From: Prochlorococcus sp. AG-347-J19
GTDB taxonomy: Bacteria; Cyanobacteriota; Cyanobacteriia; PCC-6307; Cyanobiaceae
Reading direction: 5' to 3'
DNA: 64,000 bases
Assembly: GCA_003279015.1 (NCBI GenBank)
Contig: QCBV01000006.1
Location: forward strand, 62,001-126,000
Below, piece after piece: positions 8,922 to 20,000 of this stretch (position 1 is its first letter; each line of letters starts with the position of its first letter). A model generated the notes under the pieces. It was not told the DNA's origin, did no database searches, and worked only from the letters and a program-made list of their open reading frames with translations. The position numbers were made by a program, and so were the translations under genes.

Positions 8922-10667
8922 TTAGCTCTTAACAACGTTTGTGGCTATTTCTCTTTCCCAAAGTTGTTGATATAGCCCTTTCTTTTTTACTAAATCTTTA
9001 TGATTACCCTCTTGTATAATCTCGCCTTTATCCATTACTAAAACCCTGTCGCAAGTAGCCGCTACAGACAATTGGTGACTAATCATTAAAATTGTTTTAT
9101 TACTTCTTTCTTGCATTTCATCAATTATTCTTGCTGCTGTTTTATTGTCTACACTTGCTAAAGCATCATCAAGAACAACAATAGGTGAATCTACAAGTAA
9201 TGCCCTTCCGAGTGCTGTCCTCTGCCTCTGCCCACCACTTAATGTGATTCCTCTTTCACCTACAATCGTTTTAAACTTTTGAGGAAAATTATTAATATCA
9301 TCGATCAAACCAGCCTTCATAGCACTTTCTTTTACTAATCGCTGAGAAGATTTAGGTTCTCCAAATCGTAGATTTTCTGAAATTGTAGAGGTAAATAAAA
9401 ATGCTTCTTGAGGAACTATTGCGATGTTTTTTCTAAGATCATCTAATTTAATAGATTTTACATCAAATTCATCTAAAAATAGTTGACCGTCGGGAATTTC
9501 AATAGTTCTTCCGAGAGCTTTTGCTAATGTTGTTTTTCCACAACCTACAGGTCCAACTATCGCGATAAGTTCACCAGGATAAATTTTAAAATTTAAACCA
9601 TTTAGTGAATTAAATTTAGATTTTGGATACTTTATGGTTAAACCCTTTGCTTCTAAAAATCCTTTTACCTTTTTCTTTAAAAATTTTGTGTTTTCTCTAT
9701 CTACAATTTTTGGATTGTTCTGAAAGATTTCTTCTACACGATCTAAACTTACCTGGCCAAGTTGAAAAGTATTCAATGTAAAACCCAAGAGAGCTGTTGG
9801 GAAAACAAGCCTTTCAACGTAAAGAATTAAAGCTACTAAACCACCTATTGAAATAAATCCACTCTCTAGTTGAAAAGTTCCTAATCCTAATAAAATTAGC
9901 AATGAGATTGAGGAAATACCCTGCAGCAAAGGGAATAGGGTACTTGCAGTTCTTGCAAGTTTTATTGCTGAATTTCGATAATCATTATTGTATTTACTAA
10001 ATTCTTCCTTCTCCGAATTTTCTTGTGCATAAATTTTGATTGCGCTTATTCCAGAAAGGTCTTCTTGTATAAGATCACTAAGTTTGGATAATGATTCTTG
10101 TTGAGCTTTTCTTTGTTTGACCATTCTACCGCCGAATAAGCTTACAATTCCAAGAATTAATGGAAATATCATTAAAGCAGATATTGTCAATGTTTTGTTA
10201 ATGGAAAACATCGATGGGATAGTAAATGAATAGGCTAAAACAATGTTGCACAAACTTAATACAGTAAAGCCTAATAGTCTTCTTATGTTTTCAACGTCAC
10301 TGGTAGCTCTACTTATAATGTCTCCACTCCCTTTTTTTTGTACCCATTCTGGGTCTTGAATAAGTAAATGATCAAAAAGTTTTTGACGAAGATTTACCTC
10401 AACCTTTCTACCTATCCCAAAGACAATTTGTCTCGAAAATAGTCTGATTAAACCCATGCAAGTTGCTAAAAAGATTAACCACAATGATTTAGAAATAATA
10501 AAATCTGAAGAAAAACTACTTTGTAGTTTGTCAATTATGTTTTTTACTTCCAAAGGTATTACAACACTTAATATATTTACTAATAAAAGTGCTAAAGCCC
10601 CATATAAAAATTCTTTTTTGTATGGTCTCAGGTATTTTAATATAACTTTAAGCTTTAATTCTTTCAT
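8922..10667 (-). CDS. ABC transporter, fused permease/ATPase (MsbA/multidrug type)
   Basis: Walker A GPVGCGKTT, signature LSGGQRQRTALGRALL, Walker B IVVLDDALASVD, N-terminal TM domain. Confidence 0.92.
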   Translation of the reverse strand: MKELKLKVILKYLRPYKKEFLYGALALLLVNILSVVIPLEVKNIIDKLQSSFSSDFIISKSLWLIFLATCMGLIRLFSRQIVFGIGRKVEVNLRQKLFDHLLIQDPEWVQKKGSGDIISRATSDVENIRRLLGFTVLSLCNIVLAYSFTIPSMFSINKTLTISALMIFPLILGIVSLFGGRMVKQRKAQQESLSKLSDLIQEDLSGISAIKIYAQENSEKEEFSKYNNDYRNSAIKLARTASTLFPLLQGISSISLLILLGLGTFQLESGFISIGGLVALILYVERLVFPTALLGFTLNTFQLGQVSLDRVEEIFQNNPKIVDRENTKFLKKKVKGFLEAKGLTIKYPKSKFNSLNGLNFKIYPGELIAIVGPVGCGKTTLAKALGRTIEIPDGQLFLDEFDVKSIKLDDLRKNIAIVPQEAFLFTSTISENLRFGEPKSSQRLVKESAMKAGLIDDINNFPQKFKTIVGERGITLSGGQRQRTALGRALLVDSPIVVLDDALASVDNKTAARIIDEMQERSNKTILMISHQLSVAATCDRVLVMDKGEIIQEGNHKDLVKKKGLYQQLWEREIATNVVKS

Positions 10668-10729
10668 TTAATTTTGCCGATATGATTAAGATAATGTTTC
10701 ATTTTTAATTTTGTGAGCTAATTTTATAA

Positions 10730-11044
10730 ATGATTCAGTATTTATCTATGAGTAACGAACAAACTCATCCCCTACATTCAACAGACAAGACTATTATAGA
10801 TTCTCTTATCACTAAAGAAAAACCAGAAGATCTTGACTTTATAAATCTAGCTAGATTAATAAATCGTTATCTTAATTTCCCAGGTGAAATTGAAATTAAA
10901 AATGATATTGAAAAAATTCTTAAATTTTGGAAAATTACTAAAAATGACCTTTTTTCAAAAACAAAAATTATTTGGTCAAAAAGCTTCAGGCCATCAAGTA
11001 CAAATAAAGATTTAGTTGGGTCAGGTTTTGACACTTCAAATTGA
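10730..11044 (+). CDS. DUF3288-like cyanobacterial protein
   Basis: HPLHSTDKTIIDSLITKEKP...NLARLINRYLNFPGE...FSKTKIIW. Confidence 0.6.
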   Translation: MIQYLSMSNEQTHPLHSTDKTIIDSLITKEKPEDLDFINLARLINRYLNFPGEIEIKNDIEKILKFWKITKNDLFSKTKIIWSKSFRPSSTNKDLVGSGFDTSN

Positions 11045-11096
11045 AGCTTATTTATGAATAATTTTTTTTAATAATTAAATAATAAATTAAAAAAAA

Positions 11097-12140
11097 ATGA
11101 CATCTAATCTATCCAATCCTGAAATCTTAAATATTTTGTTGGAGGGCAGAAATCTTGATGATTTAACTTCTAGATCATTAATGCAAAGGTGGCTTAATGA
11201 TGAAATATCTGACGTTCAAACAGGAGCTTTTTTAAGTGCCTTGAGAGCAAAGGGTTGTACAGGGATTGAGTTGTCTTCTATGGCTGAAGAGCTTTTGAAT
11301 GTTTGCGAATTGCCAATAGCTAGACCAAATTTTTATTTGGTAGATACATGTGGAACTGGAGGTGATGGTGCTAATACATTTAATATTTCTACTGCAGTGG
11401 CTTTTGTATCTGCATCTTGTGGTGTAAAAGTTGCCAAACATGGAAATAAAAGTGCAAGTGGTAAAGTTGGATCTGCAGATGTTTTGTTAAATCTTGGTTT
11501 AAATTTAAATTGTTCATTAGAAAAAGTAATTTCTGCTGTAAATGAAATAGGAGTAACTTTTTTGTTTGCCCCTGTTTGGCATAAATCTTTAGTAAAACTC
11601 GCTCCTTTAAGAAAAGACCTTGGCATAAGGACTGTATTTAATCAACTTGGACCTTTAGTAAATCCTTTAAGACCAAATGCGCAAGTATTAGGTGTGGCAT
11701 CAGAGGATCTTTTAGAGCCAATGGGAAGCGCACTTTTAAAAATGGGGATGAATAGGGCAATTGTAGTTCATGGTTCTGGCGGACTTGATGAAGCCTCACT
11801 TCAAGGAAATAACAAATTAGTACTTATTGAAAAAGGTGAATTAAAATTTTCAAAAATAAATATTTCTGATTTTAATCATGAAAATATTTCAAACTTTAAA
11901 CTTGCTGTCTCAGATAGTGAATCTAATGAGCAAATATTGAAATCCGTTTTAAATGGTTCTGGTGAAAAATCGCATATAAATGTAGTTGCTTTGAATGCTG
12001 CATTAGTTCTCTGGGTGGCAGGAATTGAGGATGATTTACATGAAGGATTTAATAAAGCTTTGGCTTCAATTAAGCAAGGAAATCCTTGGGAAAAATTTTT
12101 ACAATTAAAAACTTATTTATCCTCTGATGAATTAATTTAA
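11097..12140 (+). CDS. trpD: Anthranilate phosphoribosyltransferase
   Basis: [48 protein letters not shown]. Confidence 0.95.
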   Translation: MTSNLSNPEILNILLEGRNLDDLTSRSLMQRWLNDEISDVQTGAFLSALRAKGCTGIELSSMAEELLNVCELPIARPNFYLVDTCGTGGDGANTFNISTAVAFVSASCGVKVAKHGNKSASGKVGSADVLLNLGLNLNCSLEKVISAVNEIGVTFLFAPVWHKSLVKLAPLRKDLGIRTVFNQLGPLVNPLRPNAQVLGVASEDLLEPMGSALLKMGMNRAIVVHGSGGLDEASLQGNNKLVLIEKGELKFSKINISDFNHENISNFKLAVSDSESNEQILKSVLNGSGEKSHINVVALNAALVLWVAGIEDDLHEGFNKALASIKQGNPWEKFLQLKTYLSSDELI

Positions 12141-12145
12141 AATTG

Positions 12146-13285
12146 ATGATTAAACCTTACAAAAGAGATTCAAAATTAGTTTTAAGTAATGGAGTTGTAT
12201 TCCCAGGATTTTCTTTTGGAGCTTTAGGTACTGCTGTTGGCGAAATAGTTTTTAATACAGGCATGACTGGTTATCAGGAAGTTATTACTGATCCAAGCTA
12301 TTATGGCCAAATATTAACTTTTACTTATCCAGAAGTTGGAAATACTGGTATTAATCTTGAAGATTCAGAATCTAGTATGAATGTTAAAGGAATAATTGTG
12401 AGAAATTATTCTTCAAATAATAGTAATTGGCGATCCCTAAAGAATTTTAATCAGTGGTTAGTAGAAAAAAATATAGTTGGCATGTATGGAATAGATACAA
12501 GAGCTCTTGTAAAAATTTTAAGATCAAGTGGCTCGATGAATGGTGTTCTTACTTCTGAAGATAAAACAGTAGAAAGTTGTTTGAAAATAATCTCTGATAC
12601 TCCAAAAATGGAGGGTCTAAATTTATCAAAAGTAGTTTCAACAAAGCAAAAGTATTTATGGCGAAATACTTCGGAAACAGATTTTGACGTTAGAAAAATA
12701 AATTCCGATAAACCTAATAAATTAAAAATAGTAGCAATTGACTTTGGAATAAAAAGATCCATTTTAAACAGACTTGTTTCACATGGTTGTGAAGTTTTAG
12801 TTTTACCTTCCAAATCTTCTTTAAAAGATGTTCTATCTAATAAACCTGATGGTATATTTTTCTCTAATGGTCCAGGAGACCCTTCTTCTGTCTCTGAAGG
12901 TATAGATTTAGCAAAATCACTAATTGAAATTGGCGACATCCCTATGTTTGGAATTTGCCTTGGTCATCAAATATTTGGTTTGGCCCTTGGAGGCTCAACC
13001 TATAAACTCCCTTTTGGACATCGTGGTTTAAATCATCCTTGTGGGAAAAATAATCAAATTGAGATAACTAGTCAGAACCATGGTTTTGCTATTGACCCTA
13101 ATTCTCTTTCAAAGGATATAGTCAAAATAACTCATTACAACCTTAATGATAGTACTGTCGCTGGATTGGAAGTTACAAATAAACCAATATTTAGTGTTCA
13201 ATACCATCCTGAAGCAGGACCTGGACCTCATGATTCAGATTATTTGTTTAAAAAATTTGTTTCTCTAATGTTAGAAAGATGTTGA
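12146..13285 (+). CDS. carA: Carbamoyl-phosphate synthase small subunit
   Basis: FNTGMTGYQEVITDPSYYGQIL, SNGPGDPSSV, FGICLGHQI, QYHPEAGPGPHDSDYLF; ORF track begins at TTG 12143, ATG at 12146. Confidence 0.95.
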   Translation: MIKPYKRDSKLVLSNGVVFPGFSFGALGTAVGEIVFNTGMTGYQEVITDPSYYGQILTFTYPEVGNTGINLEDSESSMNVKGIIVRNYSSNNSNWRSLKNFNQWLVEKNIVGMYGIDTRALVKILRSSGSMNGVLTSEDKTVESCLKIISDTPKMEGLNLSKVVSTKQKYLWRNTSETDFDVRKINSDKPNKLKIVAIDFGIKRSILNRLVSHGCEVLVLPSKSSLKDVLSNKPDGIFFSNGPGDPSSVSEGIDLAKSLIEIGDIPMFGICLGHQIFGLALGGSTYKLPFGHRGLNHPCGKNNQIEITSQNHGFAIDPNSLSKDIVKITHYNLNDSTVAGLEVTNKPIFSVQYHPEAGPGPHDSDYLFKKFVSLMLERC

Positions 13286-13346
13286 CATATTGTTTTCTTT
13301 TGATTTGATAATTACATTTGATATATTAATTTCTTGGAGGAATTAG

Positions 13347-13712
13347 ATCATAGAAGATTTTCAGAAGCTAACGGTTTCTTTAAGAGGAAACCTCGATGTA
13401 AAGACAAATATTATTGTTTTTACCTTTAAAGGCCAACTTGATGCCTTCTCAGTAAAACAATTTAAGACTTTTGTTACCAACAACTTGAATAAAGACCTTC
13501 CATTGATTATTGATCTCACAAAAATTGATTTTCTAGACTCTTCTGGTCTTGGAGCTCTTGTTCAGACAGCGAAAGAATGTAAAAAGTTTAAATTAGGTTT
13601 TTCAGTCGTAGGGAATTCGAGAGTTGCTCAAACAATTAAACTTGTACGTTTAGGAGAATTTCTTAACTTAAAGTCGAGTCTTGAAGATGCGTTAATTTAT
13701 TTAAAAAATTGA
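13347..13712 (+). CDS. STAS-domain anti-sigma-factor antagonist; non-canonical start (ATC 13347 or ATA 13350)
   Basis: IDFLDSSGLGALVQ anti-anti-sigma phosphosite motif; in-frame upstream sequence IIEDFQKLTVSLRGNLDVKTNIIVFTFKGQLDAFSVKQFKTFVTNNLN supplies the missing first part of the domain; GGAGG at 13336-13340. Confidence 0.8.
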   Translation: MIEDFQKLTVSLRGNLDVKTNIIVFTFKGQLDAFSVKQFKTFVTNNLNKDLPLIIDLTKIDFLDSSGLGALVQTAKECKKFKLGFSVVGNSRVAQTIKLVRLGEFLNLKSSLEDALIYLKN

Positions 13713-14107
13713 ATTATTGGATTCAAAACTTAGTTCCATATGGGTCACCCGAAGAAATAGGGGTTATACAACTTGCATGGCTTGGGGATTCGGTTTGGGA
13801 ACTCCATCAAAGACTAAGACATGTCCATTTCCCTCTTAAATCAAAAGAACTTCATTTGTCAGTAGTTAACGAAGTAAAAGCAAAATCTCAGTCAAAATCA
13901 TTAAGTCAAATTGAACATTTATTAAATTCAAATGAAATGGATCTAATTAGGCGTGCTAGAAATAAAACAAAGAGATATCCAAAATCTTCAGACCCCACCA
14001 TATACTCTAGAGCAACTGGTTTTGAAACTCTTATTGGCTGGCTATTTTTAAAAGATCCTCAAAGATTATCAATAATTTTTGAATATTTAGAATTACAAAT
14101 GAATTGA
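13709..14107 (+). CDS. mrnC: Mini-ribonuclease III
   Basis: QLAWLGDSVWELHQR, RRARNKTK..., YSRATGFETLIGWLFL; TTG start overlapping the preceding stop. Confidence 0.82.
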   Translation: MNYWIQNLVPYGSPEEIGVIQLAWLGDSVWELHQRLRHVHFPLKSKELHLSVVNEVKAKSQSKSLSQIEHLLNSNEMDLIRRARNKTKRYPKSSDPTIYSRATGFETLIGWLFLKDPQRLSIIFEYLELQMN

Positions 14108-14111
14108 ATTT

Positions 14112-15113
14112 ATGAAAAACTCCTCAAATAAATTTCGCGGAAAAAATAATCAGTACAAAAAAAATTCAGATTTTGATTATTACTCAAAAAATACAAATCG
14201 TTCAGAAAAAAATAATAGATTTTTGAACAATTCCGCTACAAATAAAAAAGTTGAAAATTTAAATAAACATGATGAAAATAATACTTTTTCATCTTTAAAA
14301 AGAAGAAAGCAAAGATTTAAATCTAATACAGAATTTCCTAATAAAAATTCTGATATGCATCAAGAGTTTTCTAATAAGAGAAATTTTGATGATTGGATAT
14401 GGGGTAAACATTCTGTTTTTGAGGCTCTTAGTAGTGATAGAGCGATTAATAGGATTTGGTGTACTTCTGAAATTTTTTCTTCAGACAAATTCTATATTTT
14501 GTTTAAGGATCTTAAATTAAAAGGAGTTCTTATTGAAGAAGTTTCTTGGAACAGGCTTTCGCAATTGACATATGGTGCTTCACATCAAGGTGTCGCACTG
14601 CAGTTAGCATCCTCTAAAACAATCTCTCTAGAACAATTAATCGATTTTTCTAAACATAATTGTCCAAATCCTATAATAGTTGCATTAGACGGTATTACTG
14701 ATCCTCATAATGTTGGTGCAATTATAAGATCAGCTGAAGCATTTGATTGCAAGGGCGTGATCATTCCTCAGAGAAGATCTGCAGGATTGACTGGAACAGT
14801 CGCAAAGGTAGCTGCAGGTGCCTTAGAGCACCTTCATGTAAGTAGAGTTGTTAACTTAAATAGAGCACTTGAGGAACTTAAGAAAAATGGTTTTCTTGTT
14901 GTTGGTTTATCTGGAGATGGTCAAATATCTATCTCAAATTTTCATGAAAAAGCACCTTTGGTAGTTGTAGTTGGCTCTGAAGATAAGGGCATTTCTTTGC
15001 TTACTCAAAAAAAATGCGATTTTATATTAAGTATTTCTCTTAAAGGTAAGACTTCAAGTTTAAATGCCTCTGTGGCGGCCGCCATATCTCTATTTCACTT
15101 GTCAGGTAAATAA
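14112..15113 (+). CDS. rlmB: 23S rRNA (guanosine 2'-O)-methyltransferase, TrmH/RlmB family
   Basis: GITDPHNVGAIIRSAEAFDCKGVIIP, VVGSEDKGIS, SLNASVAAAISLFHL; long disordered N-terminus. Confidence 0.88.
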   Translation: MKNSSNKFRGKNNQYKKNSDFDYYSKNTNRSEKNNRFLNNSATNKKVENLNKHDENNTFSSLKRRKQRFKSNTEFPNKNSDMHQEFSNKRNFDDWIWGKHSVFEALSSDRAINRIWCTSEIFSSDKFYILFKDLKLKGVLIEEVSWNRLSQLTYGASHQGVALQLASSKTISLEQLIDFSKHNCPNPIIVALDGITDPHNVGAIIRSAEAFDCKGVIIPQRRSAGLTGTVAKVAAGALEHLHVSRVVNLNRALEELKKNGFLVVGLSGDGQISISNFHEKAPLVVVVGSEDKGISLLTQKKCDFILSISLKGKTSSLNASVAAAISLFHLSGK

Positions 15114-15259
15114 TTTTGTTGTTAATAATCACTGTTTTTAATGACTATTAAAATGTTGTTGTTTCAATACATTTATATGATTAATAAAAATTTATTGAAT
15201 TTTCACTACAAAATTGTATAGAATTTAACAAGAATTGATGGTCTAACAGGCCAAAAAAA

Positions 15260-15475
15260 TTGATTAGAAACTTTGGAAACAAACTCGGTTTAGCTTGGTG
15301 GGCTAAAATTGAGACAGATCAACCTAGTAGTACCTACTGGTTCGGCCCATTTATTACTAAACGTAGTTTAAAAGAAAATATGTCTTCTTTCATTAAAGAT
15401 CTTTCTGATGAAGGGTCTAAAAATATTAAACACAGTTTAGTACGTTGCAAAAAAGAAGAACCATTAACTGTTTGA
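15260..15475 (+). CDS. DUF1816-type protein
   Basis: LGLAWWAKIETDQPSSTYWFGPFITKRS; TTG start. Confidence 0.65.
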   Translation: MIRNFGNKLGLAWWAKIETDQPSSTYWFGPFITKRSLKENMSSFIKDLSDEGSKNIKHSLVRCKKEEPLTV

Positions 15476-15505
15476 TAGCTTTGATTTCAAGAAATAAATT
15501 AAGAA

Positions 15506-16954
15506 ATGAATTTTAATTCTTTAAGAAAAGAAATTATAAGCAATAATGCCTCCATCAAGGAATTAGTAAATGATATCTTTGCCAAAATTGATCATAAAGA
15601 TCCTGAAATTAACTCATATATTTGTACTACAAAAGATAATGCTATCGCGCAAGCAGAGAACATTGATAAATTAATTCAAAATAAAGAAAAACTGCCTCCT
15701 CTCGCGGGTATGCCCATAGCAATAAAGGATAATATTTGCATCAAAGGAGTTGCAACTACATGTGCAAGTAAAATGCTCAAAAGCTTTGTTGCGCCTTATG
15801 AATCCACAGCTTCGGGTAAATTATGGTCTTTAGGGGGAATTTGTTTAGGAAAAACAAATTTAGACGAATTTGCAATGGGTAGTTCAACGGAAACTTCTGT
15901 ATTTGGTGTCACTTCAAATCCTTGGGATATTAATAGAGTGCCAGGAGGTAGTTCAGGCGGTAGTGCTGCTTCAGTTGCCGCTGGATTTTGTGCAGCGGCT
16001 ATAGGTTCTGATACAGGAGGATCAATAAGACAACCAGCCTCTTTTTGTGGTGTCGTAGGTCTTAAACCTACTTATGGAAGAGTAAGCAGATGGGGACTTG
16101 TAGCATTTGCTAGCTCTCTTGATCAAATTGGCCCAATTACAAATACTGTCTCAGATGCGGCTGAAATTCTCTATTCAATATCTGGTAAAGATCCCTTTGA
16201 CTCAACATGTCTTGATAAGCCAGTTCCAAATTATTTGACTGACTTAAATAAATCTATAAAGGGTTTAAAAATTGGAATTATAAAAGAATGTTTTGAACAC
16301 CCAGGGCTTAATCCAGAAGTTAAGGAATCTGTTCTTTCTGGAGTTGATAGATTCCAAGCTTTAGGGGCTGAAATTATCGAAGTTGAATGTCCTAGATTTA
16401 ACGATGGAATTGCAACATATTATGTCATTGCACCATCTGAAGCCTCCGCAAATTTAGCAAGATATGACGGAGTTAAATATGGCTATAGATCGAATGAAGG
16501 TTCAAATCTTATGGATATGACTTCAAAAAGTAGAGCTGAAGGTTTTGGAGATGAGGTACAAAGAAGAATCTTGATAGGTACTTATGCTTTGTCAGCTGGA
16601 TACAGTGATGCCTATTACAAAAAGGCACAAAAAGTGAGGACACTAATAAGAAAAGATTTTGATAATGCTTTTAAGAAAGTAGATGTTTTATTAACTCCAA
16701 CTTGCCCAACCACTGCTTTTTTGAAAGGGGATTTTGTAAATGATCCGCTTTCCATGTATTTGTCTGATCTATTAACAGTTCCAGCTAATTTAGCCGGACT
16801 ACCAGCCATAAGTATTCCATGTGGTTTTGATAATAAAGGATTACCTATAGGACTTCAATTAATAGGCAATGTATTGGAAGAAGGTAAAATATTAAACGCA
16901 GCAAATATTTTTGAAATTGATGCTCAGGTCATTAAGAATAGACCTTTATTCTAA
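15506..16954 (+). CDS. gatA: Glutamyl-tRNA(Gln) amidotransferase subunit A
   Basis: Amidase signature [49 protein letters not shown]. Confidence 0.96.
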   Translation: MNFNSLRKEIISNNASIKELVNDIFAKIDHKDPEINSYICTTKDNAIAQAENIDKLIQNKEKLPPLAGMPIAIKDNICIKGVATTCASKMLKSFVAPYESTASGKLWSLGGICLGKTNLDEFAMGSSTETSVFGVTSNPWDINRVPGGSSGGSAASVAAGFCAAAIGSDTGGSIRQPASFCGVVGLKPTYGRVSRWGLVAFASSLDQIGPITNTVSDAAEILYSISGKDPFDSTCLDKPVPNYLTDLNKSIKGLKIGIIKECFEHPGLNPEVKESVLSGVDRFQALGAEIIEVECPRFNDGIATYYVIAPSEASANLARYDGVKYGYRSNEGSNLMDMTSKSRAEGFGDEVQRRILIGTYALSAGYSDAYYKKAQKVRTLIRKDFDNAFKKVDVLLTPTCPTTAFLKGDFVNDPLSMYLSDLLTVPANLAGLPAISIPCGFDNKGLPIGLQLIGNVLEEGKILNAANIFEIDAQVIKNRPLF

Positions 16955-17038
16955 AGTTGTATTAATAATTAATTTGTAATCACAAAGTATAGATCTTTTA
17001 GAAATTTTCTCTATCTTATATATATAAATTATTTGAAT

Positions 17039-20000
17039 ATGGGTTTCGTTCCGCTTCATAATCATAGTGACTACAGCTTACTTGATGGTGCCAGTCAAAT
17101 TTCAAAAATTGTAGATAGAGCTTGTGATCTTGGAATGGAATCGATAGCTCTTACTGATCATGGAGTTATGTATGGTGTTCTTGATTTGGTCAAGAAGTGT
17201 AAAGAGAAAGGTATAAAACCAATCATTGGTAATGAAATGTACGTGATTAATGGTTCTATTGATGATCCTCAACCAAAAAAAGAAAAAAGATATCATTTGG
17301 TAGTGTTAGCAAAAAATTATACTGGTTATAAGAATCTAGTGAAGTTGACAACAATTAGTCACTTAAATGGGATGAGAGGTCGAGGCATTTTTTCTAGACC
17401 ATGTATTGATAAATCTCTTTTAAGTAAATATAGTGATGGACTAATTATTTCTACAGCTTGTCTTGGTGGAGAGATTCCTCAGGCTATCCTAAAAGGTAGA
17501 TTAGACGTAGCAGAGGATATAGCTCTTTGGTATAAAAAATTATTTGCAGATGACTTTTATTTAGAAATTCAAGATCACGGCTCTATTGAAGATAGAATTG
17601 TTAACGTTGAATTAATAAAAATTGGCAAGAAGCACCAAATAAAAATCATCGCTACCAACGACGCCCACTACTTATCAAGTATGGATGTTGAAGCACATGA
17701 CGCTTTGCTTTGTGTATTAACAGGAAAACTAATAAGTGATGAAAAAAGATTGAGATATACCGGTACAGAATATATTAAAAGTGAAAAAGAAATGCTTGAG
17801 CTTTTTAAAGATCATATTGATGATCAATCAATTATTGAGGCAGTTAATAATACAGTAGAAATTTCTCAAAAAGTTGAAGTATTTGATTTGTTTGGTAATT
17901 ATAGAATGCCAAAATTCCCTCTTAACGAAGATACAGATTCATTTTCTTTCCTTACACAATTATCTAATAAAGGCCTTTTAAAAAGACTTAAAAAAAATAA
18001 TCTTGCAGAAGTTGATGAGAAGTATAAAAAAAGACTATCTTCCGAATTGAAAATTATTAAAGATATGGGTTTTCCAGATTATTTTTTGGTTGTTTGGGAC
18101 TACATCAAATTTGCAAGAGATAACTCTATCCCTGTAGGGCCAGGTAGAGGTTCTGCAGCAGGCTCACTAGTAGCTTATGCTCTTCAAATTACAAATATAG
18201 ATCCTGTTGAACATGGATTGTTGTTTGAGAGATTCTTAAATCCAGCAAGAAAGTCTATGCCAGATATTGACACCGACTTTTGTATTGATAGGAGAAATGA
18301 AGTTATTGATTATGTTACTAATCGTTATGGAGAGGATAAAGTAGCGCAAATAATTACTTTCAATAAAATGACCTCAAAGGCGGTTTTAAAAGATGTTGCA
18401 AGGGTTCTAGATATACCATATGGAGAGGCGGATAAATTGGCTAAGTTAATACCGGTTGTAAGAGGGAAACCATACAAACTTAATGAAATGATCGATAAGA
18501 ACTCTCCTAGCCAAGAATTTAGAGACAAATATATTAATGATAATAGGGTGAAAAAATGGGTTGATTTAGCTTTGAGAATTGAAGGAACTAATAAAACATA
18601 TGGAGTTCATGCTGCTGGGGTTGTTATCGCATCAGATCCTCTTGACGAACTTGTACCTCTCCAAAGAAATAATGAAGGACAAATAATCACCCAATATTCA
18701 ATGGACGATATCGAATCACTTGGATTATTGAAAATGGATTTCTTGGGTCTCAAGAATCTTACGATGATTGAAAAAACAGTTTCTCTTATTAATCAATCTA
18801 TTGGAAAGAAAATCAATATTGATGAGTTACCTCAAAATGACGGTAAAACATTTGAGCTTATTGGGAGAGGAGATCTTGAAGGTATTTTTCAACTTGAATC
18901 TTCCGGTATGAAGCAGGTCGTTAAGGATTTCAAACCTAATTCTCTAGAGGATATTTCGTCAATATTGGCTCTTTATAGGCCTGGTCCTCTTGATGCAGGC
19001 CTTATACCTAAATTCATAAATCGAAAAAATGGGAACGAAAAAATCGATTTTCCTCATCCTTTTATTAAGTCAATTCTTACTGAAACCTATGGAATTATGG
19101 TTTACCAAGAACAAATCATGAAAATTGCTCAAGACCTAGCTGGTTATTCTCTGGGTGATGCTGATTTACTTCGAAGAGCAATGGGTAAAAAGAAAGTTTC
19201 TGAAATGGTAAAGCATAGGAATATTTTTGTACAAGGTTCCATGAAGAAAGGTGTAAATGAAAAATTAGCAAATGATCTTTTTGATCAAATGGTTTTATTC
19301 GCAGAATATTGTTTTAACAAAAGTCACTCAACTGCTTATGGTGCCGTAACTTATCAAACTGCATTTTTAAAAGCCCATTTTCCTGTTGCGTACATGGCAG
19401 CCCTTTTAAGTGTAAATTCTGGCTCTAGCGACAAGATGCAAAGATATATTTCTAATTGTTATTCCATGGGAATAGAAGTTATTTCACCGAGCATTAATTT
19501 TTCTGGTGTTGATTTCACTATTAAGAATAATCAGATTTTATTTGGGTTATCTGCAATTAAGAATTTAGGAGATTCTGCAATAAGAAATATAATTGAAAAC
19601 CGAGTTAGTTTTGGAACCTTTAAGTCATTATCAGATTTGTGCGACCGTTTGCCTTCTAATGTTCTTAACAAAAGAAGTCTTGAATCTCTAATTCATTGTG
19701 GAGCACTGGATGAGTTTTCAAATGATAATAATAGAGCTCAGTTATTATCAGATCTTGAACATGTTATTGAGTGGGCATCTTCAAGAAATCGTGACAGATT
19801 ATCAGGACAAGGAAATCTATTTGACTCTAAAGAAGAATTTTCTAATGTTGCTTTTTCAGATTCACAATTAGCTAAGGTTGATGATTATTCACTTATTGAG
19901 AAGTTAAAGTTAGAAAAGCAGCTTCTAGGCTTTTACTTATCTGATCATCCTCTAAAGCATTTAACCAAGCCAGCAAAACTTATATCTCCTGTAAGTATTG

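Noticed and set aside
12451-12939. 162-aa minus-strand ORF inside carA
   Set aside because: Antisense shadow of a strongly recognised carA; no domain logic in the translation
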